The notes beneath the pieces were generated by a model. The model was not told where the DNA came from and ran no database searches. It worked only from the letters and a program-made list of their open reading frames with translations. Both the position numbers and the translations under genes were made by a program. From assembly GCA_947652605.1 (NCBI GenBank), contig OX393582.1:11122544-11186543 (forward strand): a DNA stretch of 64,000 nt, read 5' to 3'. Positions 12,301 through 23,500 of the stretch are shown here, in pieces. How positions within the stretch are numbered: the stretch's first letter is position 1; each line of letters starts with the position of its first letter. This stretch comes from Elmis aenea (Eukaryota > Arthropoda > Insecta > Coleoptera > Elmidae).

Positions 12301-12560
12301 TTTCACAATCAGATACTAAAAACGACTTTTTAACTGATCGTATTTTAGGTGTGAGTGCCTGTACAGGGGGTAGCGGTAGTGGATTGGTATTTAAAAGACA
12401 AGCTGATAGCCGACATTACTTAAGAGGAATAGCAAGTATTGCTCCAGTTGCAACAATCAGTGGAGGAGGCTGTGATTTGAATCAGTACACCGCTTTTACA
12501 AAAGTTTCGGCACATTTAGAATTCATCAGACAATATTTGGATCAAGAAAATAGTGCATAA
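368..12560 (+). CDS. Secreted modular serine protease-like protein (Sushi + Wonton-like CCP + S1 domain), 9 exons, 457 aa
   Basis: Exons 368-416, 2587-2680, 3640-3845, 6368-6577, 6686-6829, 7607-7731, 7787-7963, 9102-9258, 12349-12560. All junctions are GT-AG and keep frame (1374 nt with stop). The protein has a hydrophobic signal peptide (residues 1-16), a basic RRVRR stretch at 39-43, a Sushi domain (about 51-116), a second Cys-rich CCP resembling the ModSP Wonton domain (about 118-186), then CG at 188-189 opening an S1 domain. His237 (SVAHCF), Asp296 (SDIAV) and Ser396 align with the catalytic triad. In the family, ModSP starts the extracellular Toll/prophenoloxidase cascade. Oddities: no LDLa repeats; the active-site motif reads CTGGSGSGL rather than CQGDSGGGL, so the Asp before Ser is Gly; the usual IVGG is LPGG; position 189 is Ser. 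It may be a non-catalytic protease homologue. Family assignment is firm, exact orthology is not. Confidence 0.88.
790..1213. repeat. ACAGGGTG-ended dispersed element, copy 1
   Basis: The ends are ACAGGGTG and CACCCTGT. The right half (about 1100-1213) is closely shared with 6836-7179 and, inverted, with 25055-25770, so this is a dispersed family. It lies in intron 1 of the protease gene. Little coding potential. Confidence 0.7.
1735..2034. mobile_element. hAT-type MITE with GGAGTCGGAGTC ends
   Basis: Starts CAGGGCTGTGTAGTCGGAGT and ends in the inverted form ACTCCGCAGTCCTG. The flanks GTTAGTAT (1727-1734) and GTTAGTTT (2035-2042) are an 8-bp target duplication with one mismatch. Tandem GGAGTC repeats lie inside each end. 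Non-coding, about 300 bp, in intron 1 of the protease gene. A fragment with similar motifs is at 13685-13730. Confidence 0.8.
4060..4400. repeat. Half copy of the 36.4-kb foldback family
   Basis: About 340 bases match the right arm of the foldback at 36436-37348, including the stretch CAGCCCCCTGTGAAGGTGGG and the CACCCTGT end. The left arm is absent, so this is a truncated copy in intron 3. Confidence 0.7.
5079..6094 (+). mobile_element. hAT transposon remnant, 1016 bp
   Basis: TIRs CAGTGGCGCACTAAG and (inverted) CAGTGGCGGACTAAG. Exact 8-bp duplication GATTCACC at 5071-5078 and 6095-6102. Keeps the 3' end of a transposase gene (5801-5974); the rest is deleted. Inserted in repeat R in intron 3 of the protease gene. 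Confidence 0.9.
5801..5974 (+). pseudogene. hAT transposase C-terminal dimerisation tail (truncated)
   Basis: An open stretch of 57 codons ending in TAA. It begins ERSFSKLKLIKSYL, continues with SQSRLSSLAILSIE, and ends with a basic KARKRL. This is the conserved C-terminal hAT dimerisation segment of the ZMYM/hAT group. Upstream catalytic domains are missing, so only a fragment of the transposase survives. Confidence 0.85.
6836..7179. repeat. ACAGGGTG-ended element, copy 2, next to a splice donor
   Basis: Starts ACAGGGTGGGCAAATT and ends with the CACCCTGT half of the family seen at 790-1213. It begins right after the GTATGT donor of exon 5 of the protease gene. Confidence 0.7.
8035..8865 (-). 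mobile_element. hAT element, 831 bp, with decayed transposase N-terminus
   Basis: The ends are CAGGCCCG and CAGGCCTG, flanked by ACTTAAAA (8027-8034) and ACTTAAAC (8866-8873), an 8-bp duplication with one mismatch. Subterminal GGGCTGC/GCGGCCC motifs are present. Carries antisense coding relics at 8480-8758. In intron 7 of the protease gene. Confidence 0.78.
8480..8758 (-). pseudogene. GTF2IRD2/ZBED5-type hAT transposase, N-terminal relic
   Basis: On the minus strand the frame reads TIKCHYMSKSAKKYEKLTG, then LAGQQNLF, and later a FICPEK motif, with three in-frame stops. The order matches the end of the BED-like zinc finger and the following helix of the GTF2IRD2/ZBED5 hAT lineage. Non-functional. 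Confidence 0.6.
9415..9520. repeat. GC-rich repeat fragment shared with 34.6 kb
   Basis: A segment around TTACGCACGAATGGAAAAGT and GGAGCCGCGTAGCGG recurs inverted at about 34603-34665. No boundaries were defined. In intron 8 of the protease gene. Confidence 0.45.
10576..10999. mobile_element. TA-flanked MITE (GAGAAGGTGGTAATATGGAA ends)
   Basis: TIRs GAGGAGAAGGTGGTAATATG and the inverse of GAGAAGAAGGTGGTAATATG, with TA on both sides. Suggests a Tc1/mariner-like non-autonomous element of about 424 bp nested in family A. Confidence 0.75.
11251..11820. mobile_element. TA-flanked MITE (CAGC..TTGGCCAAAAGTATTG ends)
   Basis: TIRs CAGCATTGGCCAAAAGTATT and (inverted) CAGCTTGGCCAAAAGTATTG, with TA at 11249-11250 and 11821-11822. 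The family A copy at 63009 has the unoccupied site (about 63392-63420). Tc1/mariner-like. Confidence 0.82.
11297..11577. repeat. Palindromic (cruciform-prone) element nested in 11251-11820
   Basis: The ends are TTTGTGCGATCG and CGATCGCACAAA. The centre repeats CTTAGCAACGGCCG in both orientations, flanked by inverted AAAAGTTACTTT blocks. A compact foldback of about 280 bp with much higher GC than its surroundings. Confidence 0.75.
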
Positions 12561-12616
12561 CTCGTCACAACATAGTTTTTATTAAGTTTTAAAACAATTC
12601 AGCTTCTACACCACGA

Positions 12617-12622
12617 AATAAA
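12617..12622 (+). other. Polyadenylation signal AATAAA of the protease gene
   Basis: AATAAA lies 57 bases after the stop codon. A further TAATAAAGC near 12712 is an alternative. Confidence 0.55.
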
Positions 12623-13143
12623 AAACGTCTTAATTTTTCTTTTTGTATGTTAATGATTGTTCTGTATATCTGGGCGAATCATTTGTCAGGATAAATAAGT
12701 GTAGGTAATAAAGCTTAATTTTTTTCGAAGCCTTTCTTATCTTGTAGCTTTTTTGTATTCCGTGCAGTTACCTGTATTTAAATAATTTCAGTTTTTAAAC
12801 TGAATGCTTGCAAGAATATTTTTTGATGTAAACGAATAGTTAATAATTATTACGTAATTTTAATATAATGCTTTTTAATTCTTCTGATATTCATGTTGTC
12901 CTAAATTCATCCCTTAAAATAGAGATTTGGTTTATTAAAATACTTACAAAACGGTTAAATTGGTACAAAAATGCATAATTTTGAGCTGGATTCAAATATA
13001 AAAAGAAAATTGTCACAGCTTTTGTAGTTCACAAGTTATTTAGGAATAACTGTAAAAAGTGTTTTTTTTTCCGTCATCTTGGGCTATCTGTTTTGTTTTT
13101 GGAGATATTTCAATTCTAAAAAAAATATTCTGAAGCATATTAT
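12623..13143. other. Intergenic AT-rich segment
   Basis: Between the protease poly(A) signal and repeat R. No gene or bounded element recognised. Confidence 0.4.
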
Positions 13144-13560
13144 ACAGGGATGCCCAAAAGTATGAAAACAGACAAATATGTATCTAGAATACTGTTGCAG
13201 ATATAACAGTGAAATTTTGTGTCTGAGCGTTATGGTATTTTTCAGATTCGATGAAAATATTATGGTTGCAATAGGACTTCCGGTTCAACAGGAAACGGAC
13301 TCAAATTGAAACTCTTAATGGAACACACTGTATATTTTCAAATTTTTTTGGATACTCTTAAAATTTATTTTAAAAATATATAAGTTTATATGGGTCTAAA
13401 GTCAACTGTTTTCATAAAATTTACATTTTTATGAAAGTTTTGAGATATACAGCATTTTTTTTTAAACATTTAAGTTCTTTAAGGGCAGTTGAATTTCGTT
13501 TAAAAATTAGATTAACAATGGAATCATTAACAATTTGTCTTTATATCTAAAACTAATATT
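13144..13560. repeat. Dispersed repeat R, second copy
   Basis: Starts TACAGGGATGCCCAAAAGTA and includes ACTTCCGGTTCAACAGG. Matches 4870-5078/6095-6200 and, inverted, 39593-40000. Non-coding. Confidence 0.7.
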
Positions 13561-14501
13561 TTACGAGATATCGCGAATTGTAAATTATTCGGGCAACGTA
13601 ATATTTCGAGTAGGCTATGAAGGTACACAGCGGTAATTTAAACAATTGAAAGAATCATCAACTTTACAGAGGCAGTTACAAGCAGGTCTGCGGAGTCAGT
13701 AAAAAAAAATCGACTCCGAAAAACGTGGTAGATGTCCTAGAAATTTAGATGGAAAGCATTCAAACAGACATTGCAGTCTCTTTCTGTGTTATAATCATCA
13801 GACAACCACTTGTTCGGCATGCTAACGTAACAAAAACGTGAAATACTTTGTTTAAATTGTTATTATTTAAAATCAATTATTCAAGAAAGAATGTAGCACT
13901 GCTCTATCGTTAACTTATTTTGTCTCTTGTTATTCATTTCCTAAAAAATAATAATTTTACCAACAATACCTGCTGTCGAAATATAACTTTCAGATTGTAA
14001 TAAATATCCCTCTCTAAATTCTGCTATCTTGTCCTCTTTTAGTTTTTATTTGTCTGCTTTCCATTTAATTCTTTAGACACAATTTAATTTTTATGCGCCA
14101 AAATTAATACTTTTAATAAATATCACTTTTGGCACAAATATGAACAAACACAGAACAACTTTCGTGAGTAACAGAGAAGATATCAAAATATTTCTCCTTT
14201 TACACCATTTTTTCAGTCCCGTTAATAACGTTTTTGAGTATTTGGATACTACCATAAGTTGTTAAGCAATACATACCAAGCTTGGAATAAAGTTTTAGTT
14301 TTGGGGTCAGTAATGACCCCAGTCGTATTACGTGTCATAAAAGGAATATTATGAGGATAACACACGGGTTTTTAATTTTAGTTACGCCACTGCCATGTAG
14401 GTATAGCACTACGAAACTTACCTAATGTTCATAAGATATATGAAAAGCATTTATCACTCCTAAATAAAATACCCAATTAATTAAAGGTACATAAATCTTA
14501 C
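13561..14501. other. Segment without recognised gene
   Basis: Holds a short GACTCCG-rich fragment near 13685-13730 like the MITE at 1735, and a CGCCACTG hAT-like end near 14390. No exon of the Ig gene downstream of 14502 was identified, so its 3' part may lie here unrecognised or outside the window. Confidence 0.4.
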
Positions 14502-17500
14502 CGGAATAAAGTACGGTCTCTCGGCGCACAGTGTAGTTGGCCTGCGGAATCCGGAGTTCGCAGGAAAACTCCTCGGGGTCATTTAAAACTCTTACAGTGG
14601 TAGACGCTGATATGTCGTACAGTTGTCCCCTTTCTCGAACTATCAAATCTGGTTCTGGTATATCCCTACAAAAAAAAAAAATTGTAAAACATAAATTGGT
14701 ACAAACTAAAAAAATTAACACACTTTTACTTAATTGATTTTATGAAATTCTATAAATAACGATATAATAGCCTTTGATTTTGGAGCATTCTTGTTTTAAA
14801 TAGTTCTTGCAATTAATAATTCGACATCTGCAACTGACAATTAAACGTTTTATATTTATTGAAAGGCTTTTGTTCCAAGGTATACGGAAATACGAAGCCA
14901 AAGTATTCAATAAATTAATATAGGTTGGTGTATAATTAATGATTATTTTACCGGTACATTTCGAATCTGTCATTTTGTTTCAATTTCTTTTACTAATATA
15001 TTTCCTTCTATGTAAATAGTGAAAAGCGTCTAGAAAATCACCTTCTTATTCGTCATATCATGCTTTATATATCATACACGGATTTCTACAGCAATCTACA
15101 GTTTCTCCATCTCCAGTTTCCATTTCTTTCTGTCGTAACCAGTGTTAGGCAAAATTTGATTTTTATTAAAAAAATCTAAAATCCTTTATTGAAACGTAAA
15201 AAATAACCAAGTTTGTGGTTTTTTGGTTTTTTTAAAGAAACTTGAATAATTTTCCTGTTTACAACTAATTTATTAATTATTCACCCTACATCTTCTTATC
15301 TATATACAGGGTGTTCCCGTTATCACCGCGAATATTTTAAGTGGTGATAGACCTATTTCTAAGAAAAAATTTCAAGTAAAATTTTTTCCTAAAATCAAAT
15401 GCTAAGCTGATATCAACACTAACTTGATTTTTTTACATTCTGCCTTTTTAAGACTCTGTAGCCGAAAATATCAATTTTATCGTAAAATATCTTAAAGCTT
15501 TTTAATAGAGCATGAAATTCTCTACAAAATTAGTTTTATTTATTTTTTGTTTACAGGCAATGGTTTGAGAGTTATAAAGCAGTTTGTACAAAAAAATGTA
15601 AAAAATTTACAAAATTTAATTGTTTCTTAGACTTTGCAACCGCTGTATCTTTAGAACGAAAGGTTGTACAAAAAATCCGACGGCCCATTCCGGATAGCAA
15701 ATTTTATGGGCTACAACTTTAGTCAAGTGAAATTTTTTGAAAATCAAACCGATTTACCGGAAAAGCTGAAAATAAGGAATAGAGTGCAAAAACAAAATTT
15801 CCTACAAATATTGTTTTGTATTTAAAAATGCTTTTAAAGAGAGTGCGATTACGTGATTGAAAATGATGGAGGTCATTTTGAACACTTATTGAAGTAATTT
15901 TGTGGTTACATGTTAATTTTATTGCGTCCAGATGGATTTGCATTGTTTTGCATTTTATCGTTTTTTTTTCACCTTTTCACTATTATAGACATTTCTATGA
16001 TACATTTAGTTTTATTGAACAATATATTTACCGAAGTTGTAGTCCGTTAAATGCCTTATCCGCAATAGGCATCCGTTTTGCTCTACGACGTTTCGTTAAA
16101 AAGATGCGGCGTTTTTAAAAATTTACATAACTTATTTATATGCAATTTTACAACTTTTTGTTAAATTAGTTCGTTAGGTCCTTAAAAAAATGATAAGGGG
16201 TGGTTTTCTGAAGAATTTCAAACTTCATAAAAAGCTTTGAAACTGATGAGATCCATAATTTTATGAATGTTGCCGATGCTATGGCATTTTTAAATACAAA
16301 ATATCATAATACCGGGAGTTTTTGTTTTTCGAAAACGATAAAATGCAAAACAATGCAAATCCATCTGGACGCAATAAAATTAACATGTAACCACAAAATT
16401 ACTTCAATAAGTGTTCAAAATGACCTCAATCATTTTCAATAACGTAATCGCACTCTCTTTAAAAGCATTTTTAAATACAAAACAATATTTGTAGGAAATT
16501 TTGTTTTTGCACTCTATTCCTTATTTTCAGCTTTTTCGGAAAATCGGTTTGATTTTCAAAAAATTTCACTTGACTAAAGTTGTAGCCCATAAAATTTGCT
16601 ATCCGGAATGGGCCGTCGGTTTTTTTGTACAACCTTTCGTTTTAAAGATACAGCGGTTGCAAAGTCTAAGAAACAATTAAATTTTGTAAATTTTTTACAA
16701 TTTTTTGTACAAACTGCTTTATAACTCTCAAACCATTGCCTGTAGACAAAAAATAAATAAAACTAATTTTGTAGAGAATTTCATGCTCTATTAACAAGCT
16801 TTAAGGTATTTTACGATTAAATTGATGTTTTTGGCTACAGAGTCTTATAAATGCAGAAGTGTAAAAAAATCAAGTTAGTGTTGATATCAGCTTAGCATTT
16901 GATTTAAGGAAAAAATTTTACTTGAAATTTTTTCTTAGAAAAAGGTCCTCTATCACCACTTAAAATATTCGCGGTGATAACGGGGACACCCTGTATATAT
17001 ATAAAAGAGCTTGTTTGTGTGTTTGTTTGTTCGCTATAGAATCCTAGGTCCTTTGACCGATCGGGACCAAATTTTGCACAGTTACTATGTAGAACCCAAC
17101 GGATTAAACGTCGTATAAAGAACGGCCGGCAACGTCCGCCGAACGCGAGCGCGGAGCGCGAGTAGTCTGTGATTGATAAAAAAGAATTGTAATCACCCGT
17201 GCAACGCCGGGTATATTAGCTAGTATCTTCTATACAGCGCCATTCAAAAAGTATCAGCAAATGAAAAAGGTTTTTGTTAAAAATTTCTCAGAAACTTCTA
17301 TTCTTAATAAAAATTGGTGGATGACCTAAAACTATTTTGAAGACGGAAAAATTTCATTAAAATTAATAGGATAGTATCATTAAATCCAATCACTCTAAAA
17401 CGAGGAGTATTACCCGACACTATTCCTGGCATTTGTACAGGACCTGCCAGACATTATAAAAACGCACGAATCATACTCCCTAATGTACGCAGATGACCTA

Positions 17501-20500
17501 GTTTCCTAGTTATATACTCTAAAGACCTCCAACAACTCCAGATAAGTTTGAACAGCCTCAGCCTTTAGTGCGATATAAATAAACTAGTCATTTACCACAC
17601 AAAGAGCAAAATGATGAAATTTCGAAAGGGGTGGACTAAAAAATAACGACAAAGCTTACATAGGAAACCAACAAGTTGACTTCATCAATGAATGTGAATA
17701 TCTAGGAGTAACACCTCGAGCAACACTAACCGTAACCAAACAAATCAACGCAAGAAGTAGGAAAATAGCTTAAGTGATAGGATCCCTGAAGAATGTACAA
17801 AACCTTAGCTTAACCACTGTAATTAAGCTATACAATATAAAGATCTGGCCTGCAGTAACATATTGTTTTGGATCCTTGTGCACGGTCCCAAAGGCAGGGC
17901 ATATACTGCAGCTAGATACCTTAAGGAAGTTCTAGGCCTGCCGAAGAACGCATGTAATACTTTCACTTTTCACTTAGCAAACATACACACGATGGGAGAA
18001 GAGATTATAGGAAAATTTAAGGGCGTAACAACACAAGCTCCAGGAAAATACAGACAAATAATAGAAGAATATGAAGTTTGTAGTCAAAAGTTTCACGGCT
18101 AGACCAGCTTTCAACTCTCAAGGATGGACAGGTGCTAACCAGAAACAAAGACACCTAATAACCTGTCACCCTTCATGGGTATCACCATCTAATTTGTAAC
18201 AAACCACACTTCCATCATGCAGAGGAAGCCTGTACTTGCCGTCTATGTAACCGCCCAGTAGATAAGTAGCACCTAATAAAATGTGAGAAAAAAAGAAGCC
18301 GGTCACTAACTCAATTATTCATTAAAGACTTATCCAACTAAATAAAATACTGATAATAATAAATATTATATTGTACTAAAAGAAAGCAATGTACTTAGTA
18401 ATAGTAAGGGAGGTTACATAGTTTTGTTATTATCTGCATCTGTGTGAGGCGAAATAAAGATTTATATAGTTATTTAGTTTATTTAGTTATTTAGTTTTAA
18501 CAAATTGGAGAGATGAAATTGAAAACGATAAAATAATTTTGGCAGTTTTTGTCGATCTGAAACGAGCATTTAAAACCATCTGTAGAAAAAGACTTTTGCA
18601 AAAATTACAAATGTACGGAATCCACGGGAATGAACTAAAATGGTTTGAAAGTTATTTATCAAACAGATTTCAAAAAACCAGGGTGGGAAAAGTAGAATCA
18701 AAGGCAATTATTAACGAGTTAGGTGTACCACAAGGATCAGTTTTAGGTCCAGTTTTATTCAATATTTACATAAATGACATTACGCAGACAGTTAAATCGT
18801 GTGACATGCATTTATTTGCAGATGATACGTTAATTTCGGTATCAGGTGAAGATTTACAAACAACAGTTAATGTCATAAACGAAGATTTAATTGAAGTAAC
18901 AGATTGGTTTAAAGCTAATAAACTGGAGCTGAATGTATCTAAAACAAAATGCATGGTAATAGGTAGTACACAATTCAGCAATATGTCAAATGTTAACGTA
19001 TTTATAGATAATAATAAGGTAGAGATAGTTGAAGAGTTTAAATACCTAGGGGTAATTATAGATAATCATTTAAAATTTAAAAAGAACATAGATTATATTG
19101 TAAAAAAAGTTGGTGCAAAAATTAGTTATTTTGGGAGAATATCGAATAAATTAAACTTTGAAGCTAGGATATTGGTCTATCATACAATAATAGAACCATA
19201 CTTTAATTATTGCAGTAGCATAATATTTCTAAGTAATGAGGGGGATCTGAAAAAATTACAAAAGCAGCAAAACAGAGCTTTGCGTATCATATTAAAGTGT
19301 TCTAAATTAACTAAAATTGAATATATGCATAATAAGTTGGGGTTCCTTAATATATGGCAAAATACAGTGTATAACGTTTTGGTTCTAATATATAAATGTA
19401 TAAACAATATGATGCCAGGATATATGAGTAAATATCTGAAATACAACAAAGAATAGCATGATTATGAAACAAGACAAAGAGAACATTTTAGACTGCCTAA
19501 ATGTAAAAAAAATAGTACACAGAACTCGCTCTATTACAAAGGGCTAAAATTATTTAATCAATTACCAAACGAATTAAAATATTCTGTTAATCTGCATGCG
19601 TTTAAAGAAGGTTCCAAGACCCATGTTAAACTGCAATTTTAATTTGAAGTACTAGTTGTAAAGATTGATGTATAAATAGTTTCTTTTATAACTAAATAAA
19701 GCCTTATATTATTATTATTATTTTTACCAATGGAATACCGAAATTATTAAAGTAAAGAAGTCTGTGGTTTGTGCTGATTCATTTATAAAAGGAGGAGAAT
19801 GCTAGTAATTTTAACCAGATAGATAAAGAACTGCAAATCGAAAGACAAAAGTTAGTCTCCTTTATATAATGCCACTGTGCGTAATTAGAACTGCAGTGGC
19901 AAAAGACAGCGAATAGGAAACGCGAGCGTTTTTAGCAATTAAGGACGTGTCCTGTGTACCATCATTGCGACAATTTCATTTCTAAAGCTAGCGTATCGAT
20001 TTATTGTTCATCATGCACTGGTTCTTATTGCAGTTCGGTCAGCCATATGGCAAGTACATAATTAATATTACTAACTCCAGCATCGTTTTAAACGTTTAAC
20101 TTGATATATGGGCGGTTGGATTTTAATAAAACGGAAAATGGCGATAGCCGTGGCAGTTGCAGGATATTATCAATCATAAACGCAAATTGTATGCGAATAA
20201 ATGCAACGTCCGATAGGAAACTGCATATTCTATGAATTTTCCAGAATGCAAGCAGAATTCAGAAGCAATAGATCTGTTTTAACCCCAATACGTATTTTAG
20301 CCAGGGCATGAAACCGGTTTTTTAAACCGGTTTAAAAAACCGGTTAACCTTTATTTTTTGTCCAAAATTGTGATTTTTAACCGAAACCGAAACCGTTATT
20401 TTTAAAGGCAAAAAAAAACGGTAACCTTTAACCAAAATAATAAAAAACCGGTTTTTTAAACATCTCTTTTTAATAAAAATTATTTTGAAAAAATACAAAA

Positions 20501-23500
20501 TCTGTATTAAATGTGATTAGTTTACCAAAAGTAATTACTGAATGCTTGATTGTACATATATTATAAAATTATGAATAGATAATATCTTTTTATACTTTGC
20601 ATTCCAAATCTGAATAATGTTAAAAACCGGTTAAATTAACCGGTTTTTTCAAAACCGGTTTTTTACGGAAAAACCGGTTTTTCAACAAAAACCGTTATAA
20701 AAATAAAGTTCTTGAATTCGGTTAACCGTTAACCAAAATTTTTTTCGGTTTCTAGCCCTGATTTTAGCAGAACTTATTTTTTTTTTTAAATTTGAAACGC
20801 TGTTGGTAATATCACGTTATTCGATTTTGAACCAATTTACAGATGGAATCTCGCTTATTACAAGACAAGAACCCAACAAAATTTTGTTTTGTTATTATTT
20901 GATCGATAAAAAGAAAAACTATAGGTAACAATTATCCTAAAGAAATACGAGAACTAATAAAGGAAAAACTAAAAGCTAGAAATAGATGGCAAAGATCCAG
21001 AACAACGGAGATCAAAAATAGGTTAAATAATCTAACGCAACAATTGCGAAGAGAAATCACGAAAATAAAAAACGAATCTGTCAACAAATACTTAGGTGAA
21101 TTAACGGACGACCAAAGCACCGGCTGGCTACTCACTTTGGAAGGCTGCTAAAAAGATCAACAGGCCAATAAAACATATTCCACCAATCCGCAGATAAGAC
21201 AGAACTTGGGCAAGGGATGCTAAACAAAAAGTGGAAGCCTTTGCCGAATACTTGGAAAATACTTTTCAACCATTTGCCGAACAGACTGAAATCGATTATC
21301 CAAAAGAAATTATTGAAAACGAAAACAAAATTAACTGCTCCAAAGGAAGTAAAAGAAGTAATAAACAAACATATCAATCCCAAAAAAACCCCTGGGTTCG
21401 ACTTGATTACTGGAGAGATCCTAAAGCGATTACTAAAAAAAGGTATTGTAAAACTTACAAATCTAATAAATGCCGCTTTCCGACTACAATATGTTCCTAT
21501 TATATGGAAAACAGCCAAAGTAATAATGCTACCAAAACCGGGGAAACCTATAGATGAGATTACATCGTATAGGCCAATTTCACTTTTACCTATAATATCA
21601 AAGCTTTTTGAAAAGCAGCTATTAAAAAGGATGAACATCATAATCGAGAGAAAAAAACTTATTCCACCACATCAGTTTGGATTTCGTGACAAACACTCCA
21701 CCGTAGACCAGGTTCATCGAATAATAAATGACATAGAGAAGTCATTAGAAGAAGAAAAAATTTGTTCAGCAACATTCCTCGATGTAGCTAAAGCATTTGA
21801 CAAAGGCTGGCATAAAAAACTACTAATAAAATTAAAGAAAATGCTTCCTGTTCAATATAGTCAGCTCCTGGAGTCATATCTATCTCAGCGAACGTTTAAG
21901 ATTAAAATGGAAAACGAGTACTCAGAACTTAGGTTTATAAGAGCAGGGGTATCTCAAGGAAGTGTCCTTGGACCGGATTGTACCTGCTGTATACACATGA
22001 CATTCCAGAAACACAAAACGTAAAACTCGCCACATTTGCTGACGTCACCGCAGTTCTAACTACAGGAGCAAACATAGAAGAAACAACAGAAAATCTCCAA
22101 AGCGCAATTATTTAAATATATGCATGGACAAAACAGTGGCATATAAAAATCAACGAAGAAAAATCTGTTCACGTTAATTTCACCAACAAAAGAATAAACT
22201 ACCTACTAGTGTGTCTAAATAATAATATAATCCCTTGCAAAAAGACTGCTAAATATCTTGGCCTAAACTTAGACGTCAAGTTAAAATGGAAGGAACACGT
22301 CAAAAAGAAAATGGAACAGCTCAAGACAAAGTATAGAGATATGTATTGGCTGATAGGAAGAAATTCCCAGCTTTCTATCCAAAACAAACTGCTCCTATAC
22401 AAACAGGTGCTCAAGCCTGTTTGGACATATGGCGCCTCCAATTATGGGGCTGTACCAAAAAAAGCAACTACAGCTGTCTTAAAATATTCCAAAACCGCGT
22501 ATTAAGAAGCATAGTAAATACCCCTTGGTATGTTCAGAACAGCGATGTACACCGGGAACTCCAGGTAGAATCTGTCCAGGAAGAAATTAAAAAAGCTGCC
22601 AAAAGCCATGAGGAGAGGCTCCACAGACATTCCAACAAGTGCTCCAACTTCTTGATAATCAACAACTTCAAACGGATTAAACCGTTTGAACTTGTGTAGA
22701 CTTACAGTGTATCAGTGTACAAAAGCAGAGTACAGTGCTATGTAACCACAGTAGTGTAGTGTAGATTGTAATAGTGACTAGGATGGACCATTGGCGACAT
22801 CCGGACTCAAACACAAACGTAGTAAATTAGGTTAAAGTTAAAATGTTTATTAATCTATTGGATTAGGTGCATTGCAAATTTTAAATAATAATAAAGATTT
22901 AAAAAAAATATTTGATCGAAACGAAAACAAAAAATTTCGCTTTTGTGTTTCACGTTCCCACACAAAGAAGTTTACTTTCATTTTCGTTAACTTTAATAAA
23001 GTAATTAATTGTGCATACCGATTAAAACTACCCCTGAGATTTAAATGTTTATTGGATTAAAAGCTTATAAAATTTCTGTTAATGATAAGATGAGTTATTA
23101 ATATACCAAGAATAAAATCTACACAAATTTATATTTGAGAAAAAGCAATTAATATCAGCCAATTTTAAACTTACTTTCCTACCTTTTTAGTGATCGTAAG
23201 GTCATAGAAGGTTTTGGATAAACTCCATCAGCTGAACACTGCACCCTCATATATCCCTTATCAGCATCAAACACTCTTCTCAAAACGAAATTTCGTTCTG
23301 GAACTAAATATTTCAACGTTAGGCATTCTCTTAATGGTTCAAAAAATATAAATATTTTATAATTAAATTAAAATTTGGGTAAACAGTCGTTTAAAACATT
23401 TAAATTAAGGCCATGTTGACATTATTCGCGAATCAATTTAATTGAAAACAAAGTTAAAAGCAATAATATTTAAGTTATGTTTACTTGGGAGATTAAAACG

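Noticed and set aside
15719..16118. Frames in both foldback arms
   Set aside because: They are mirror images from the inverted repeat and have no protein features.
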